In this document: positions 1 through 6,360 of the stretch, piece by piece | How positions within the stretch are numbered: the stretch's first letter is position 1 | Layout: each line of letters opens with the position of its first letter | Assembly: GCA_016190205.1 (NCBI GenBank) | Contig: JACPQZ010000022.1 | Span: 1-10,355 of the forward strand | DNA: 10,355 nucleotides | Source: Candidatus Omnitrophota bacterium | Lineage (GTDB): Bacteria > Omnitrophota > JACPQZ01 | Reading direction: 5' to 3' | The notes under the pieces: generated by a model | Told to the model about the DNA's origin: nothing | Databases searched by the model: none | Seen by the model: the letters and a program-made list of their open reading frames with translations, nothing else | Position numbers and translations under genes: made by a program

Positions 1-50
1 AATATCCATTTAATGACCGGGCCGTTATTGAGGAGCTCGTTAAAACATGA
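1..50 (+). CDS. murE: MurE C-terminal end (UDP-MurNAc-tripeptide synthetase), 5'-truncated by window
   Basis: An open frame beginning at base 3 reads YPFNDRAVIEELVKT and stops at TGA 48-50. MurE ligases typically end with a segment like FDDREVAREAL, so the F-N-D-R-x-V-x-x-E-x-L pattern fits the MurE C-terminus. The position directly before murF also matches the usual dcw order. MurE adds the third stem amino acid (meso-diaminopimelate or lysine) to UDP-MurNAc-L-Ala-D-Glu in the cytoplasm. Only 15 residues are visible, so substrate specificity cannot be judged. The call rests on this short motif plus context. Confidence 0.68.
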   Translation, partial: YPFNDRAVIEELVKT

Positions 51-52
51 GT

Positions 53-104
53 AACCAGATACCAGATACCAGTAATCAGTAGATACCAGATGCCAGATAC
101 CAGG
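53..104 (+). repeat. Left heptamer array (unit approx. taccaga)
   Basis: Seven degenerate 7-bp units run in register: aaccaga, taccaga, taccagt, aatcagt, a 3-bp interruption (aga), then taccaga, tgccaga, taccagg. This is the left outer arm of the composite element. Confidence 0.85.
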
Positions 105-106
105 AC

Positions 107-122
107 AAATCCGAAATTCGAA
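107..122 (+). repeat. Inner inverted arm, left copy
   Basis: The 16 bases aaatccgaaattcgaa pair with 252-267 (ttcgagtttcggattt) as an inverted repeat with one mismatch. Related motifs recur at about 165-190 and 217-234. Confidence 0.8.
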
Positions 123-127
123 TATTG

Positions 128-163
128 TCCGCCATAAAACCCGGCGGATCCGCCTCGGGCGGA
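128..163. repeat. GC-rich hairpins in the element core
   Basis: The hexamer tccgcc and its complement ggcgga alternate at 128-133, 143-148, 149-154 and 158-163. This gives a perfect 12-bp palindrome (ggcggatccgcc, 143-154) and a 6-bp stem with a 3-base tcg loop (149-163). No T-tract follows on the plus strand, so it does not look like an ordinary intrinsic terminator for murE. Confidence 0.75.
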
Positions 164-251
164 AAATCCGAACAAGATCGAAATTCGAAATTAGAAATTC
201 TAAACCTGGGGTTCAACATTTCGGATTTCGAATTTGCTTCGTGCTTCGGAT

Positions 252-267
252 TTCGAGTTTCGGATTT
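252..267 (-). repeat. Inner inverted arm, right copy
   Basis: This is the inverted partner of 107-122, matching at 15 of 16 positions. It sits just inside the right heptamer array. Confidence 0.8.
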
Positions 268-277
268 TATGCTTATT

Positions 278-329
278 TCTGGAATCTGGTTTCTGGTTTC
301 TTCTGGTATCTGGTTACTGGTTTCTGGTA
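278..329 (-). repeat. Right heptamer array (unit approx. tctggtt)
   Basis: On the plus strand the units are tctggaa, tctggtt, tctggtt, a 3-bp slip (tct), tctggta, tctggtt, actggtt, tctggta. Read in reverse complement, the layout is four units, aga, three units, the same as the left array. The two arms agree at about 39 of 52 positions by hand alignment. The array ends 10 bases before the murF start codon. Confidence 0.85.
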
Positions 330-339
330 TTTATTTATC

Positions 340-1761
340 ATGTGGACGATAGGAAAAATTCTAGAGGCCTCCGGTGCGAGGCTGGTGAGCGGATCTCTTG
401 CGCGGCGTGTCTTCGGGGTGAGCACCGATTCACGGCGCGTGCGCGAGGGCGATCTTTTTGTCGCCCTGCGCGGAGAGCGTTTTGACGGTCATGATTTTGT
501 GCCCCAGGCCCTTGAGCGCGGTGCGGCAGGTTGTTTGGTGGCGAGCGCCAAGCCATTCGATGTGAAGTGGTCAGGCCCCGCGGTCTTGGAAGTCAGGGAC
601 ACGCTGGCGGGTCTTTGGGCCCTGGCGCGCTGGCATCGGGCAGGGCTGGATATTCCCTTCGTGGGTGTGACGGGCACCTGCGGCAAGACGTCCACCAAAG
701 AGCTCATCGCCGCCGCACTGGGCGAAGGCGAGACCCTCGGGGGGGAGGCCTTCATGAGCCCGGCCAGTTTTAATAACAGAATAGGGGTTCCCATTTCGCT
801 TCTGATGATCCGCAGGCGACACGCGATCGCCGTCTTGGAATTGGGATCAAACGCCCCAGGCGAAATCGAGGAGCTCGCCCAGCTCGCGCGTCCGAAGATC
901 GCGGTCATCACCGGTGTCGGAGTGGGACATCTGGCTGGACTGCATGACCCCCAGGGTGTGCTCATTGAAAAATTGAGCATTGTGAAAGGCCTGGGGCCTG
1001 GAGGAACGTTGGTTGTGAATGGTGATGATCCTGTTCTGGTCGCGGAGGTCCGAGCCAGGGGCTATCGTTTTGTCTCTTTCGGGCTCGGCCCCATGTCGCG
1101 CTTTCGCGGCGAGGACGTCGACCTCACGCCGCACGGGACACGGTTTCGTTATAAAGGAAGGCAGGTTTTTATACGGCTCTTCGGCGCTCACACCGTCTTA
1201 AACGCCTTGGCGGCCCTCGCGGTGGCGGAGCTTTTGGGTCAGACACGGGCACGCGCGATTGCGGGCTTAAGCGAGGTGAGACCTGTGTCGGGCAGGCTGA
1301 GTCCTGTGCATGCGGGCCGGATGACCATTCTCGACGATACCTACAACTCCAATCCCTTTTCGATGCGTGCGGCCCTTGCTGTTTTCCACCGGTGGCCGGT
1401 GGGGGCGCGCAGGGTGGTCATCCTGGGTGACATGCGGGAGCTGGGGGCCCAGAGCGAACGCTGGCACCGGCGCATGGGAGAGCTCTGCGGGCTCATCCAG
1501 CCCGATCTCGTGGTCACCTGCGGTGCCGAGGCTCGCTTTATTTTGGAGGGGGCGGGCGATCAGGGTTTTTCGTCCCGCAAGATGCTGCACTTTAAGTCGA
1601 CGGAATCTCTGTTAGCCCAGATCTCGGATATCGTGAGTCATGATGACCTGGTGCTGGTAAAGGGATCCCGCGCACTGAAGATGGAACGCGTTGTGGACCG
1701 ATTGATCAAGAGTGCGATGGCGGTACCCCATGCTGTATCACCTGCTTTATCCGTTGCATAA
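340..1761 (+). CDS. murF: MurF, UDP-MurNAc-tripeptide--D-Ala-D-Ala ligase
   Basis: MurF joins D-Ala-D-Ala to UDP-MurNAc-tripeptide with ATP in the cytoplasm, completing the pentapeptide precursor. The 473-residue product is a full-length Mur ligase (family about 450-470). Visible motifs are the N-terminal STDSR with DLFVAL (about 28-45), the P-loop TGTCGKTST (111-119), FNNRIGVP (144-151), ELGSN with GEIEEL (167-178), HTVLNALAA (284-292), DDTYNSNP (332-339), LGDMREL (362-368) and KGSR (441-444). ATG 340 is chosen because MurF homology begins there. The frame stays open upstream to a GTG at 241, but those 33 residues are translated repeat arm. No clear Shine-Dalgarno precedes the ATG. The 3' end overlaps mraY by 32 bp. 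The P-loop has Cys where Asn is common. Confidence 0.95.
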   Translation: MWTIGKILEASGARLVSGSLARRVFGVSTDSRRVREGDLFVALRGERFDGHDFVPQALERGAAGCLVASAKPFDVKWSGPAVLEVRDTLAGLWALARWHRAGLDIPFVGVTGTCGKTSTKELIAAALGEGETLGGEAFMSPASFNNRIGVPISLLMIRRRHAIAVLELGSNAPGEIEELAQLARPKIAVITGVGVGHLAGLHDPQGVLIEKLSIVKGLGPGGTLVVNGDDPVLVAEVRARGYRFVSFGLGPMSRFRGEDVDLTPHGTRFRYKGRQVFIRLFGAHTVLNALAALAVAELLGQTRARAIAGLSEVRPVSGRLSPVHAGRMTILDDTYNSNPFSMRAALAVFHRWPVGARRVVILGDMRELGAQSERWHRRMGELCGLIQPDLVVTCGAEARFILEGAGDQGFSSRKMLHFKSTESLLAQISDIVSHDDLVLVKGSRALKMERVVDRLIKSAMAVPHAVSPALSVA

Positions 1762-2818
1762 TTATTTTTCTGCTTTCAATATATTCCGGTACATTACCTT
1801 CCGGGCTGCGATGGCGGCCATCACGGCATTTCTCATCAGCCTGTGCGTGGGGGGGCTTTTCATCCGGATCTTAAAGCGGCGCCGGATGGCGCATCTGCCG
1901 CGGACCGAGGAGTGCCCCGGGATTTATCCCAAGAAAGAGGTCAAGGCGGCAACGCCCACGATGGGCGGTCTCATTATCCTCGCGGCCTTGGTGGGATCGG
2001 TGCTGCTCTGGTCGGACGTGACCCATCCGGCTGTTTTTATCGTGCTCGTCGTCACGCTTTACATGGGGCTTTTGGGGCTCTACGACGATCTGATCAAGGT
2101 CCGGAGGAATAGGCCCAAGGGTATTGGGGGACGCACGAAGCTTCTGGCCCAGTGTCTAATCGCCGCTGGCGTGGGGCTGTATCTCTTCATAGATCCCTTA
2201 CGGGATACGTCCCTGGATATCCCTTTCGTCAAGCATCCCCTGATTTATTTGGGGTGGTTTTACATTCCGTTTGCCATGCTGGTGCTGGTGGGCACCACCA
2301 ATGCCGTCAACTTAACCGATGGCCAGGACGGCCTGGCCATCGGTTGTGTCATCATGACCGCGATCGCCTATTCCATATTAAGTTATGTGACAGGTCACGC
2401 GCGTTTCGCCCATTACCTGGGTATCCCTTACGTCGAAGGGAGCGGGGAGCTTACGGTGGTCACGAGCGCCTTGATCGGCGCGGGACTGGGTTTTTTGTGG
2501 TTTAACGCCCATCCGGCCGAAGTGTTTATGGGCGATACCGGGGCCCTCGCGCTGGGAGGCGCGGTGGGTACGGTGGCGCTTTTTACGAAAAAGGAGATAC
2601 TGCTCCTATTGGCCGGCGGCATATTTGTGATTGAGGCCCTGTCCGTGCTCATGCAGGTTGCCTCGTTTCGTCTGACCGGAAGGCGCATATTCCGCGCGGC
2701 CCCCCTGCATCATCACTTTCAACTGTTGGGCTGGGAGGAATCCAAGATCGTAGCCCGCTTTTGGATTGTTGGGGCGGTACTTGTGTTCGTGAGCCTTGCG
2801 AGTTTAAAGATACGGTAG
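1730..2818 (+). CDS. mraY: MraY, phospho-MurNAc-pentapeptide transferase (lipid I synthase)
   Basis: MraY is an integral membrane enzyme that transfers phospho-MurNAc-pentapeptide to undecaprenyl phosphate, giving lipid I. The 362-residue length matches E. coli MraY (360). The N-terminus MLYHLLYPL followed by FNIFRYITFRA is the family signature and fixes the start at ATG 1730; a GTG at 1712 would add six atypical residues. Family motifs are PTMGG (about 76-80), the DD pair D119-D120 (LYDDLIK), NLTDGQDGLA (194-203), FMGDTGAL (266-273, catalytic-site Asp at 269) and the histidine-rich HHHFQLLGW (327-335). About ten hydrophobic segments alternate with short loops. It overlaps murF by 32 bp, consistent with translational coupling, since no good ribosome binding site is visible. 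Confidence 0.96.
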   Translation: MLYHLLYPLHNYFSAFNIFRYITFRAAMAAITAFLISLCVGGLFIRILKRRRMAHLPRTEECPGIYPKKEVKAATPTMGGLIILAALVGSVLLWSDVTHPAVFIVLVVTLYMGLLGLYDDLIKVRRNRPKGIGGRTKLLAQCLIAAGVGLYLFIDPLRDTSLDIPFVKHPLIYLGWFYIPFAMLVLVGTTNAVNLTDGQDGLAIGCVIMTAIAYSILSYVTGHARFAHYLGIPYVEGSGELTVVTSALIGAGLGFLWFNAHPAEVFMGDTGALALGGAVGTVALFTKKEILLLLAGGIFVIEALSVLMQVASFRLTGRRIFRAAPLHHHFQLLGWEESKIVARFWIVGAVLVFVSLASLKIR

Positions 2819-2826
2819 TTTGCGGC

Positions 2827-2850
2827 TTCAGACACGCATGTGTGTCTGAG
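2827..2850 (+). other. Hairpin in the mraY-murD gap
   Basis: The inverted repeat cagacac (2829-2835) and gtgtctg (2842-2848) extends with t-a and G-U pairs to a 10-bp stem over a 4-base catg loop. It starts 8 bases after the mraY stop. No T-tract follows, so it is not a typical intrinsic terminator. It might be an operator palindrome, an mRNA stabilising or processing hairpin, or a weak attenuator. Confidence 0.5.
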
Positions 2851-2859
2851 TGGGAGTTG

Positions 2860-2868
2860 TGCTATAAT
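2860..2868 (+). promoter_or_regulatory. Possible internal promoter (extended -10) upstream of murD
   Basis: The sequence tgctataat is an exact extended -10 box (TGn plus TATAAT at 2863-2868). No good -35 hexamer lies 16-18 bp upstream, but extended -10 promoters can do without one. Transcription would start near 2875, about 60 bases before the chosen murD start, inside the only true gap of the gene block. Placement is suggestive; activity is unproven. Confidence 0.4.
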
Positions 2869-2934
2869 GCTGCTATACACCGAAGTTTCTATATTCTGCG
2901 GGTTGATCGGCTTACGAGCGAAGTCAGGGCAGCT

Positions 2935-4179
2935 GTGGACTTACATCTTGGACGCGTGACCATCGTGGGGTTGGGAAAGAGCGGCATAAGCGCCGCTCTT
3001 TTTCTTTACCGGCGGGGAGTCGCGGTTTCGGCCACGGACTCTGGGCGGGAGTCCTCTGTGTTAACAGGCGCGGAGGAGCTCCGGCGTTTGGGTATTCCTG
3101 TTGAATGGGGAGGGCACACGGAGAAATTCCTGAAGGGTTCGGATCTCGTCGTCATGAGTCCAGGGGTGCCGCGCGAGAGTCTGCCATACCGTTGGGCGTT
3201 TCAGCGCGCCGTGCCTGTGATAGGTGAGATTGAACTCGCCTCACAGTTTTTTCCCGGGAGGATCATTGCAGTCACAGGGACCAACGGCAAATCTACGGTG
3301 ACGACCTTGATCGGAAAGGTTCTTGCAAGAGCAGGTCTTGACGTGCGTGTGGGAGGAAATCTGGGAACGCCCTTTATCGAACTTGTGGAGGGGACCACTC
3401 CTTCCACCTGGGCTGTGATTGAGGTCAGTTCCTATCAGCTGGAGTCCATCCGCTCCTTCCACCCCTCAATAGCGATACTGCTCAAAGTAACTCCGCATCA
3501 TCTGGAACGCTATCCGGATTTTGAATCTTACCGGGCGACGAAGCGCCGCATTTTCAGCAATCAGACGGGTGAGGACTGGGCCATTGTGTCTGAAGGGGAG
3601 GCGGGAAGGCTTGAGGGCGTGAGCGCTCGAGTTCGAACGATTCCTGAATGCACCCACGACGGCACCAATCCGAATATACGCGCCGTGTACGAGGCGGCGC
3701 AGGCGGTCTGCATCCCGCGCGAGACGGTCGACGCGGTCCTTAAAGATTTTAAGGGGCTCGAGCACCGTTTGGAGTTTGTACTCGAACGCCGCGGCATCCG
3801 GTTCTTTAATGATTCCAAGTCCACCAATGTGGCATCGACCCTTTGGGCCTTGAGTCAGATCAAAGAAAGGGGAGTATGGATTCTGGGCGGCCGCGACAAG
3901 GATGGAGACTTTAGAGAGCTTGCCGGACCCTTAAAGGTGCGCGCGAGGGGTGTCGTGGCCATGGGCGAGGCCCGCGAGAAGATTCGGATGAACCTCGAGG
4001 AGATTGGCCCCATGGTCCTGGCGCGGGAGTTGGAGGAGGCGGTATCATGCGCCTTAAAGCTCGCACAGGAAGGGGATGCGGTGGTGCTTTCTCCCGCGTG
4101 CACGAGTTTTGATGAATTTATGAATTTTGAAGAGCGGGGGAGGGCCTTCAAGGCCCTCGTTCGAAATGGCTGCCCCTGA
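2935..4179 (+). CDS. murD: MurD, UDP-MurNAc-L-Ala--D-Glu ligase
   Basis: MurD adds D-glutamate to UDP-MurNAc-L-alanine in the cytoplasm using ATP. With GTG 2935 as start the product is 414 residues. Motifs are the N-terminal VGLGKSG (11-17), P-loop TGTNGKST (114-121), GGNLGTP (140-146), SSYQLE (165-170), HHLER (188-192; H189 aligns with the Mg-binding His of E. coli MurD), a K203 in RATK at the position of the carbamylated lysine, HRLE (277-280), NDSKSTN (292-298) and SPACTSFDEF (386-395). GTG 2935 leaves about 10 residues before the glycine-rich motif, as in homologues, with aggg at 2926-2929 as a weak ribosome binding site. The frame is open back to 2761 but that part is unlike MurD. The protein is about 35 residues shorter than typical, the loss falling around 225-250. 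It overlaps ftsW by 14 bp. Confidence 0.93.
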   Translation: MDLHLGRVTIVGLGKSGISAALFLYRRGVAVSATDSGRESSVLTGAEELRRLGIPVEWGGHTEKFLKGSDLVVMSPGVPRESLPYRWAFQRAVPVIGEIELASQFFPGRIIAVTGTNGKSTVTTLIGKVLARAGLDVRVGGNLGTPFIELVEGTTPSTWAVIEVSSYQLESIRSFHPSIAILLKVTPHHLERYPDFESYRATKRRIFSNQTGEDWAIVSEGEAGRLEGVSARVRTIPECTHDGTNPNIRAVYEAAQAVCIPRETVDAVLKDFKGLEHRLEFVLERRGIRFFNDSKSTNVASTLWALSQIKERGVWILGGRDKDGDFRELAGPLKVRARGVVAMGEAREKIRMNLEEIGPMVLARELEEAVSCALKLAQEGDAVVLSPACTSFDEFMNFEERGRAFKALVRNGCP

Positions 4180-5254
4180 GCGGGGGCTTGTCCTCGTGAC
4201 CCTGGGTCTTACGGCCTTAGGTGTCGTGGTGGTCTACAGCACGACGGGGATTTATGCCCGCGAGCATTTCGGCGATTCGCTTTATTTTTTGCGCAGGGAG
4301 CTTGTCTTTGTGCTGGCCGGGTTCACCGGCCTCGTGGCCGCGCGTCTTGTCGGGGTGGAACGCCTGCGAAGGTTGAGTGTTCCGGGACTTTTTTTGGCCG
4401 TCGGCCTTTTGATTGCGGTGCTCGTGTTCGGCAGGGAGGTGGGCGGGGCCCAGCGCTGGTTCCGGTTATTCGGCATGAGTTTTCAGCCTATCGAAGTCGT
4501 CAAGATCCTTGTTGTTTTGTATTTCGCCGATTTTCTGGCGCGAAGGCAGAAGGAGATCAAGAGTTTTAAACGGACCTTTCTCCCCGCCGCGTGCATCCTG
4601 GGGGCGGTGCTGGTCCTCGTGCTGGCCCAGCCTGATCTGGGAAGCGCCCTGCTCCTGTTGGGGATTGCAGGGTCGCTCTTTTTTGTTGCGGGCGTACGGG
4701 TATATCACCTGATCGCCACGGTCCTCGCGTTTATCCCTGCGTTTATTACGCTGGTCGCGGTCGCGCCCTACCGGGTGCGGCGCATTGCCGCCTTCTTAAA
4801 TCCTTGGGAGGACCCCCAGGGGACCGGCTATCAGGCCATACAGTCGTTCGTGTCCATCGCGTCCGGCGGGGCAACGGGTGTAGGGTTAGGCCGGAGTCAC
4901 CAGAAGCTCTTTTTTCTCCCCCAGGCCCATACGGACTTTGCTTATTCCATCATCGGTGAGGAGCTGGGTTTTATAGGTTCCCTGGGCGTGCTCGTCCTTT
5001 TCGTGGTGTTTATCTGGCTGGGTTTTCGTCTCGCGCTGCAGGCGCGCAATCTGTACGGGAGCCTCGTGGGAATCGGGCTCATGCTCTCCATTGGGCTTGA
5101 GGCCGTCATCCACATGGCGGTGGCTGTGGGGGCCATGCCGACCAAGGGGATGCCGCTTCCATTCATCAGTTATGGAGGATCGGCGCTGGTCTTTCACCTC
5201 ACGGGGGTGGGGGCGGTCTTGAGTCTTGCGCAGCGGAAGGGAATTTTTAAGTGA
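4166..5254 (+). CDS. ftsW: FtsW, septal SEDS peptidoglycan glycosyltransferase
   Basis: FtsW is a polytopic SEDS-family membrane protein that polymerises lipid II at the division site with a cognate class B penicillin-binding protein. The 362-residue product is nearly all hydrophobic segments. Family motifs are GGAQRWFRL with SFQPIEVVK (about 93-113), LAQPDLGSALL (153-163), NPWEDPQGTGYQ (212-223), and LPQAHTDF (251-258), whose Asp257 aligns with the essential SEDS aspartate (D297 in E. coli FtsW). The C-terminal PLPFISYGGSAL is also present. ATG 4166 is preferred because it leaves a short leader before the first membrane segment; a TTG at 4127 would add 13 residues. RodA is the paralogous alternative, but the position between murD and murG favours FtsW. 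It overlaps murD by 14 bp and murG by 4 bp (gtga). Confidence 0.94.
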   Translation: MAAPERGLVLVTLGLTALGVVVVYSTTGIYAREHFGDSLYFLRRELVFVLAGFTGLVAARLVGVERLRRLSVPGLFLAVGLLIAVLVFGREVGGAQRWFRLFGMSFQPIEVVKILVVLYFADFLARRQKEIKSFKRTFLPAACILGAVLVLVLAQPDLGSALLLLGIAGSLFFVAGVRVYHLIATVLAFIPAFITLVAVAPYRVRRIAAFLNPWEDPQGTGYQAIQSFVSIASGGATGVGLGRSHQKLFFLPQAHTDFAYSIIGEELGFIGSLGVLVLFVVFIWLGFRLALQARNLYGSLVGIGLMLSIGLEAVIHMAVAVGAMPTKGMPLPFISYGGSALVFHLTGVGAVLSLAQRKGIFK

Positions 5255-6360
5255 AGATACTGCTGGCAGTCAGTGCCACGGGGGGACACATGGTGCCCGC
5301 CCTGGCTTTAAGAGAACACCTGCTGCGGGAGCTGGGCCCTTGTGAGGTGGTCTGGGCGTACCCCGAGGGACAGTTGGCAGAGCGCTTTTTGGCCGGCTGT
5401 CCGGACCGGCGCGTGAGATTGCCCCGGGTGTCTGTTCCGTTCGGTCCCTCCCCTGACTGGTCCTGGGTTCCTTTTAGACTTTTGGCTTTGGCCCACGCCT
5501 CCCGCGCCCTGCTCAAAGAGGAACAGCCGGATGCGGTGGTTGGTTTTGGGGGATCGAACACGTTCTTCCCGGTGCTCATGGCGGCCCGTATGGGGATTCC
5601 GTGCGTGATACATGAGCAGAACGCGCGTCCGGGCCGCGCCAATCGTCTGCTCGCCCGCTGGGCGGACCGGGTCTGGGTGGGTTTTGAGGAAGCGCTCAGC
5701 CTTTTCCCCCCAGGGCGTTCGGTGTGCACGGGAAATCCGACACGGCTGGCTGAATTTGCTGGAGACCAGCGCGAGGCCAGAATGAAGCTCGGTCTTGAGC
5801 CCGACAGTCCGACCCTCCTGGTGCTGGGGGGCAGTCAGGGGGCCCACGCCCTGAATGAGCTGGTGAGGCAGATGCTGGCGGAAGGTCTAGGAGATTCGCT
5901 ACAGCTTATTCATGTAACGGGACCCCGGGACTTTTACCAGGCCCAGTCCTCCCGTATTTGTCCGAGCACGCGCGTGCTCCTGTTCGATTTTTGCGATGAG
6001 ATGGGGCTTTTGTATCGTGCGAGCGACCTCGTGCTCTCGCGCGCGGGGGCGCTCACCCTGGCGGAACTGGCGTTGTGCGGCCGGGGGGCCCTGGTGGTGC
6101 CCTATCCCCATGCGGGAAGCCATCAGTGGGAGAATGCGGTGCTGTTTGAGCGGGCGGGTGCGGCGCGGCTTTTCAAACAGAAGTCGCTTACTCCCGGCTT
6201 ATTGCGCATGGAAATTGAGGGCTTGTTCAAGGAGCCGGGGCGTTTGCGGGCGATGTCGGAAGCTGCCCGCGGGCTCGCCAAACCCGACGCGGGTCGACTG
6301 ATGTGTGATGAACTTGGAATGATGTTGAGAGGTGGGAGATGCAAGGCCGTATACACTTGA
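5251..6360 (+). CDS. murG: MurG, lipid II synthase (GlcNAc transferase)
   Basis: MurG is a GT28, GT-B-fold enzyme on the inner face of the membrane. It transfers GlcNAc from UDP-GlcNAc to lipid I, producing lipid II for FtsW. The 369-residue product has the N-terminal loop ATGGHMVPAL (9-18, with the conserved His13), GFGGSNTFFP (98-107), HEQNARPGRANR (121-132), the second-domain loop LGGSQGAHALNE (192-203), SRAGALTLAEL (263-273) and the nucleotide-sugar region PYPHAGSHQWENA (284-296). It starts with GTG, overlapping the ftsW stop as gtga, behind a strong Shine-Dalgarno ggaaggga at 5235-5242. The first loop reads S-A-T-G-G-H where G-G-T-G-G-H is usual. Its 3' end overlaps murC by 22 bp. Confidence 0.96.
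   Translation: MKILLAVSATGGHMVPALALREHLLRELGPCEVVWAYPEGQLAERFLAGCPDRRVRLPRVSVPFGPSPDWSWVPFRLLALAHASRALLKEEQPDAVVGFGGSNTFFPVLMAARMGIPCVIHEQNARPGRANRLLARWADRVWVGFEEALSLFPPGRSVCTGNPTRLAEFAGDQREARMKLGLEPDSPTLLVLGGSQGAHALNELVRQMLAEGLGDSLQLIHVTGPRDFYQAQSSRICPSTRVLLFDFCDEMGLLYRASDLVLSRAGALTLAELALCGRGALVVPYPHAGSHQWENAVLFERAGAARLFKQKSLTPGLLRMEIEGLFKEPGRLRAMSEAARGLAKPDAGRLMCDELGMMLRGGRCKAVYT

Larger units (their letters stand above)
53..329. repeat. Composite nested inverted-repeat element filling the murE-murF gap
   Basis: The element has three nested layers. The outer arms (53-104 and 278-329) are 52-bp heptamer arrays in opposite orientation. The inner arms (107-122 and 252-267) match as inverted copies at 15 of 16 positions, reading aaatccgaaattcgaa on the left. 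The core holds GC-rich hairpins at 128-163 and further degenerate copies of the ccgaaattcgaa motif between about 164 and 250. The element begins 3 bases after the murE stop and ends 10 bases before the murF ATG, so it occupies essentially the whole intergenic region. It encodes no plausible protein. It could be a MITE-like or REP-like element or a product of local slippage and inversion. The class is inferred; the symmetry is directly visible. Confidence 0.8.

Noticed and set aside
53-104. Heptamer arrays as a CRISPR
   Set aside because: Units are 7 bp with no spacers; CRISPR repeats are longer and separated by unique spacers.
128-163. Intrinsic terminator after murE
   Set aside because: The hairpins are GC-rich but followed by aaaa, not a T-tract, on the plus strand.
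234-273. Promoter for murF with TTGCTT at 234 and TATGCT at 268
   Set aside because: The spacing of about 28 bp is far too long and the -10 matches only 4 of 6; both lie in repeat sequence.
241-339. A 33-residue hydrophobic N-terminal extension of MurF starting at GTG 241
   Set aside because: It is the translation of the inverted-repeat arm, is unlike known MurF leaders, and MurF homology begins at ATG 340.
125-352. Small plus-strand reading frames in the murE-murF gap
   Set aside because: Their codons are made of the repeat units and read as low-complexity FGFRVSDF-like peptides; no family match or good ribosome binding site.
489-980. Minus-strand open frame of 163 residues opposite murF
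   Set aside because: Rich in Pro, Ser and Ala with no motif, and it covers the conserved MurF P-loop region on the other strand.
2827-2850. Intrinsic terminator after mraY
   Set aside because: A good stem but no T-tract follows; kept only as an unassigned hairpin.
2761-2934. Longer MurD starting inside mraY or in the gap
   Set aside because: The extra residues do not resemble MurD, and homology begins about 10 residues before the glycine-rich motif.
4166-5254. RodA rather than FtsW
   Set aside because: Both are SEDS proteins, but the place between murD and murG is the standard ftsW position.
5247-5847. Minus-strand open frames of 160 and 179 residues opposite murG
   Set aside because: Two mutually overlapping antisense frames over a clear MurG; composition typical of shadow frames.
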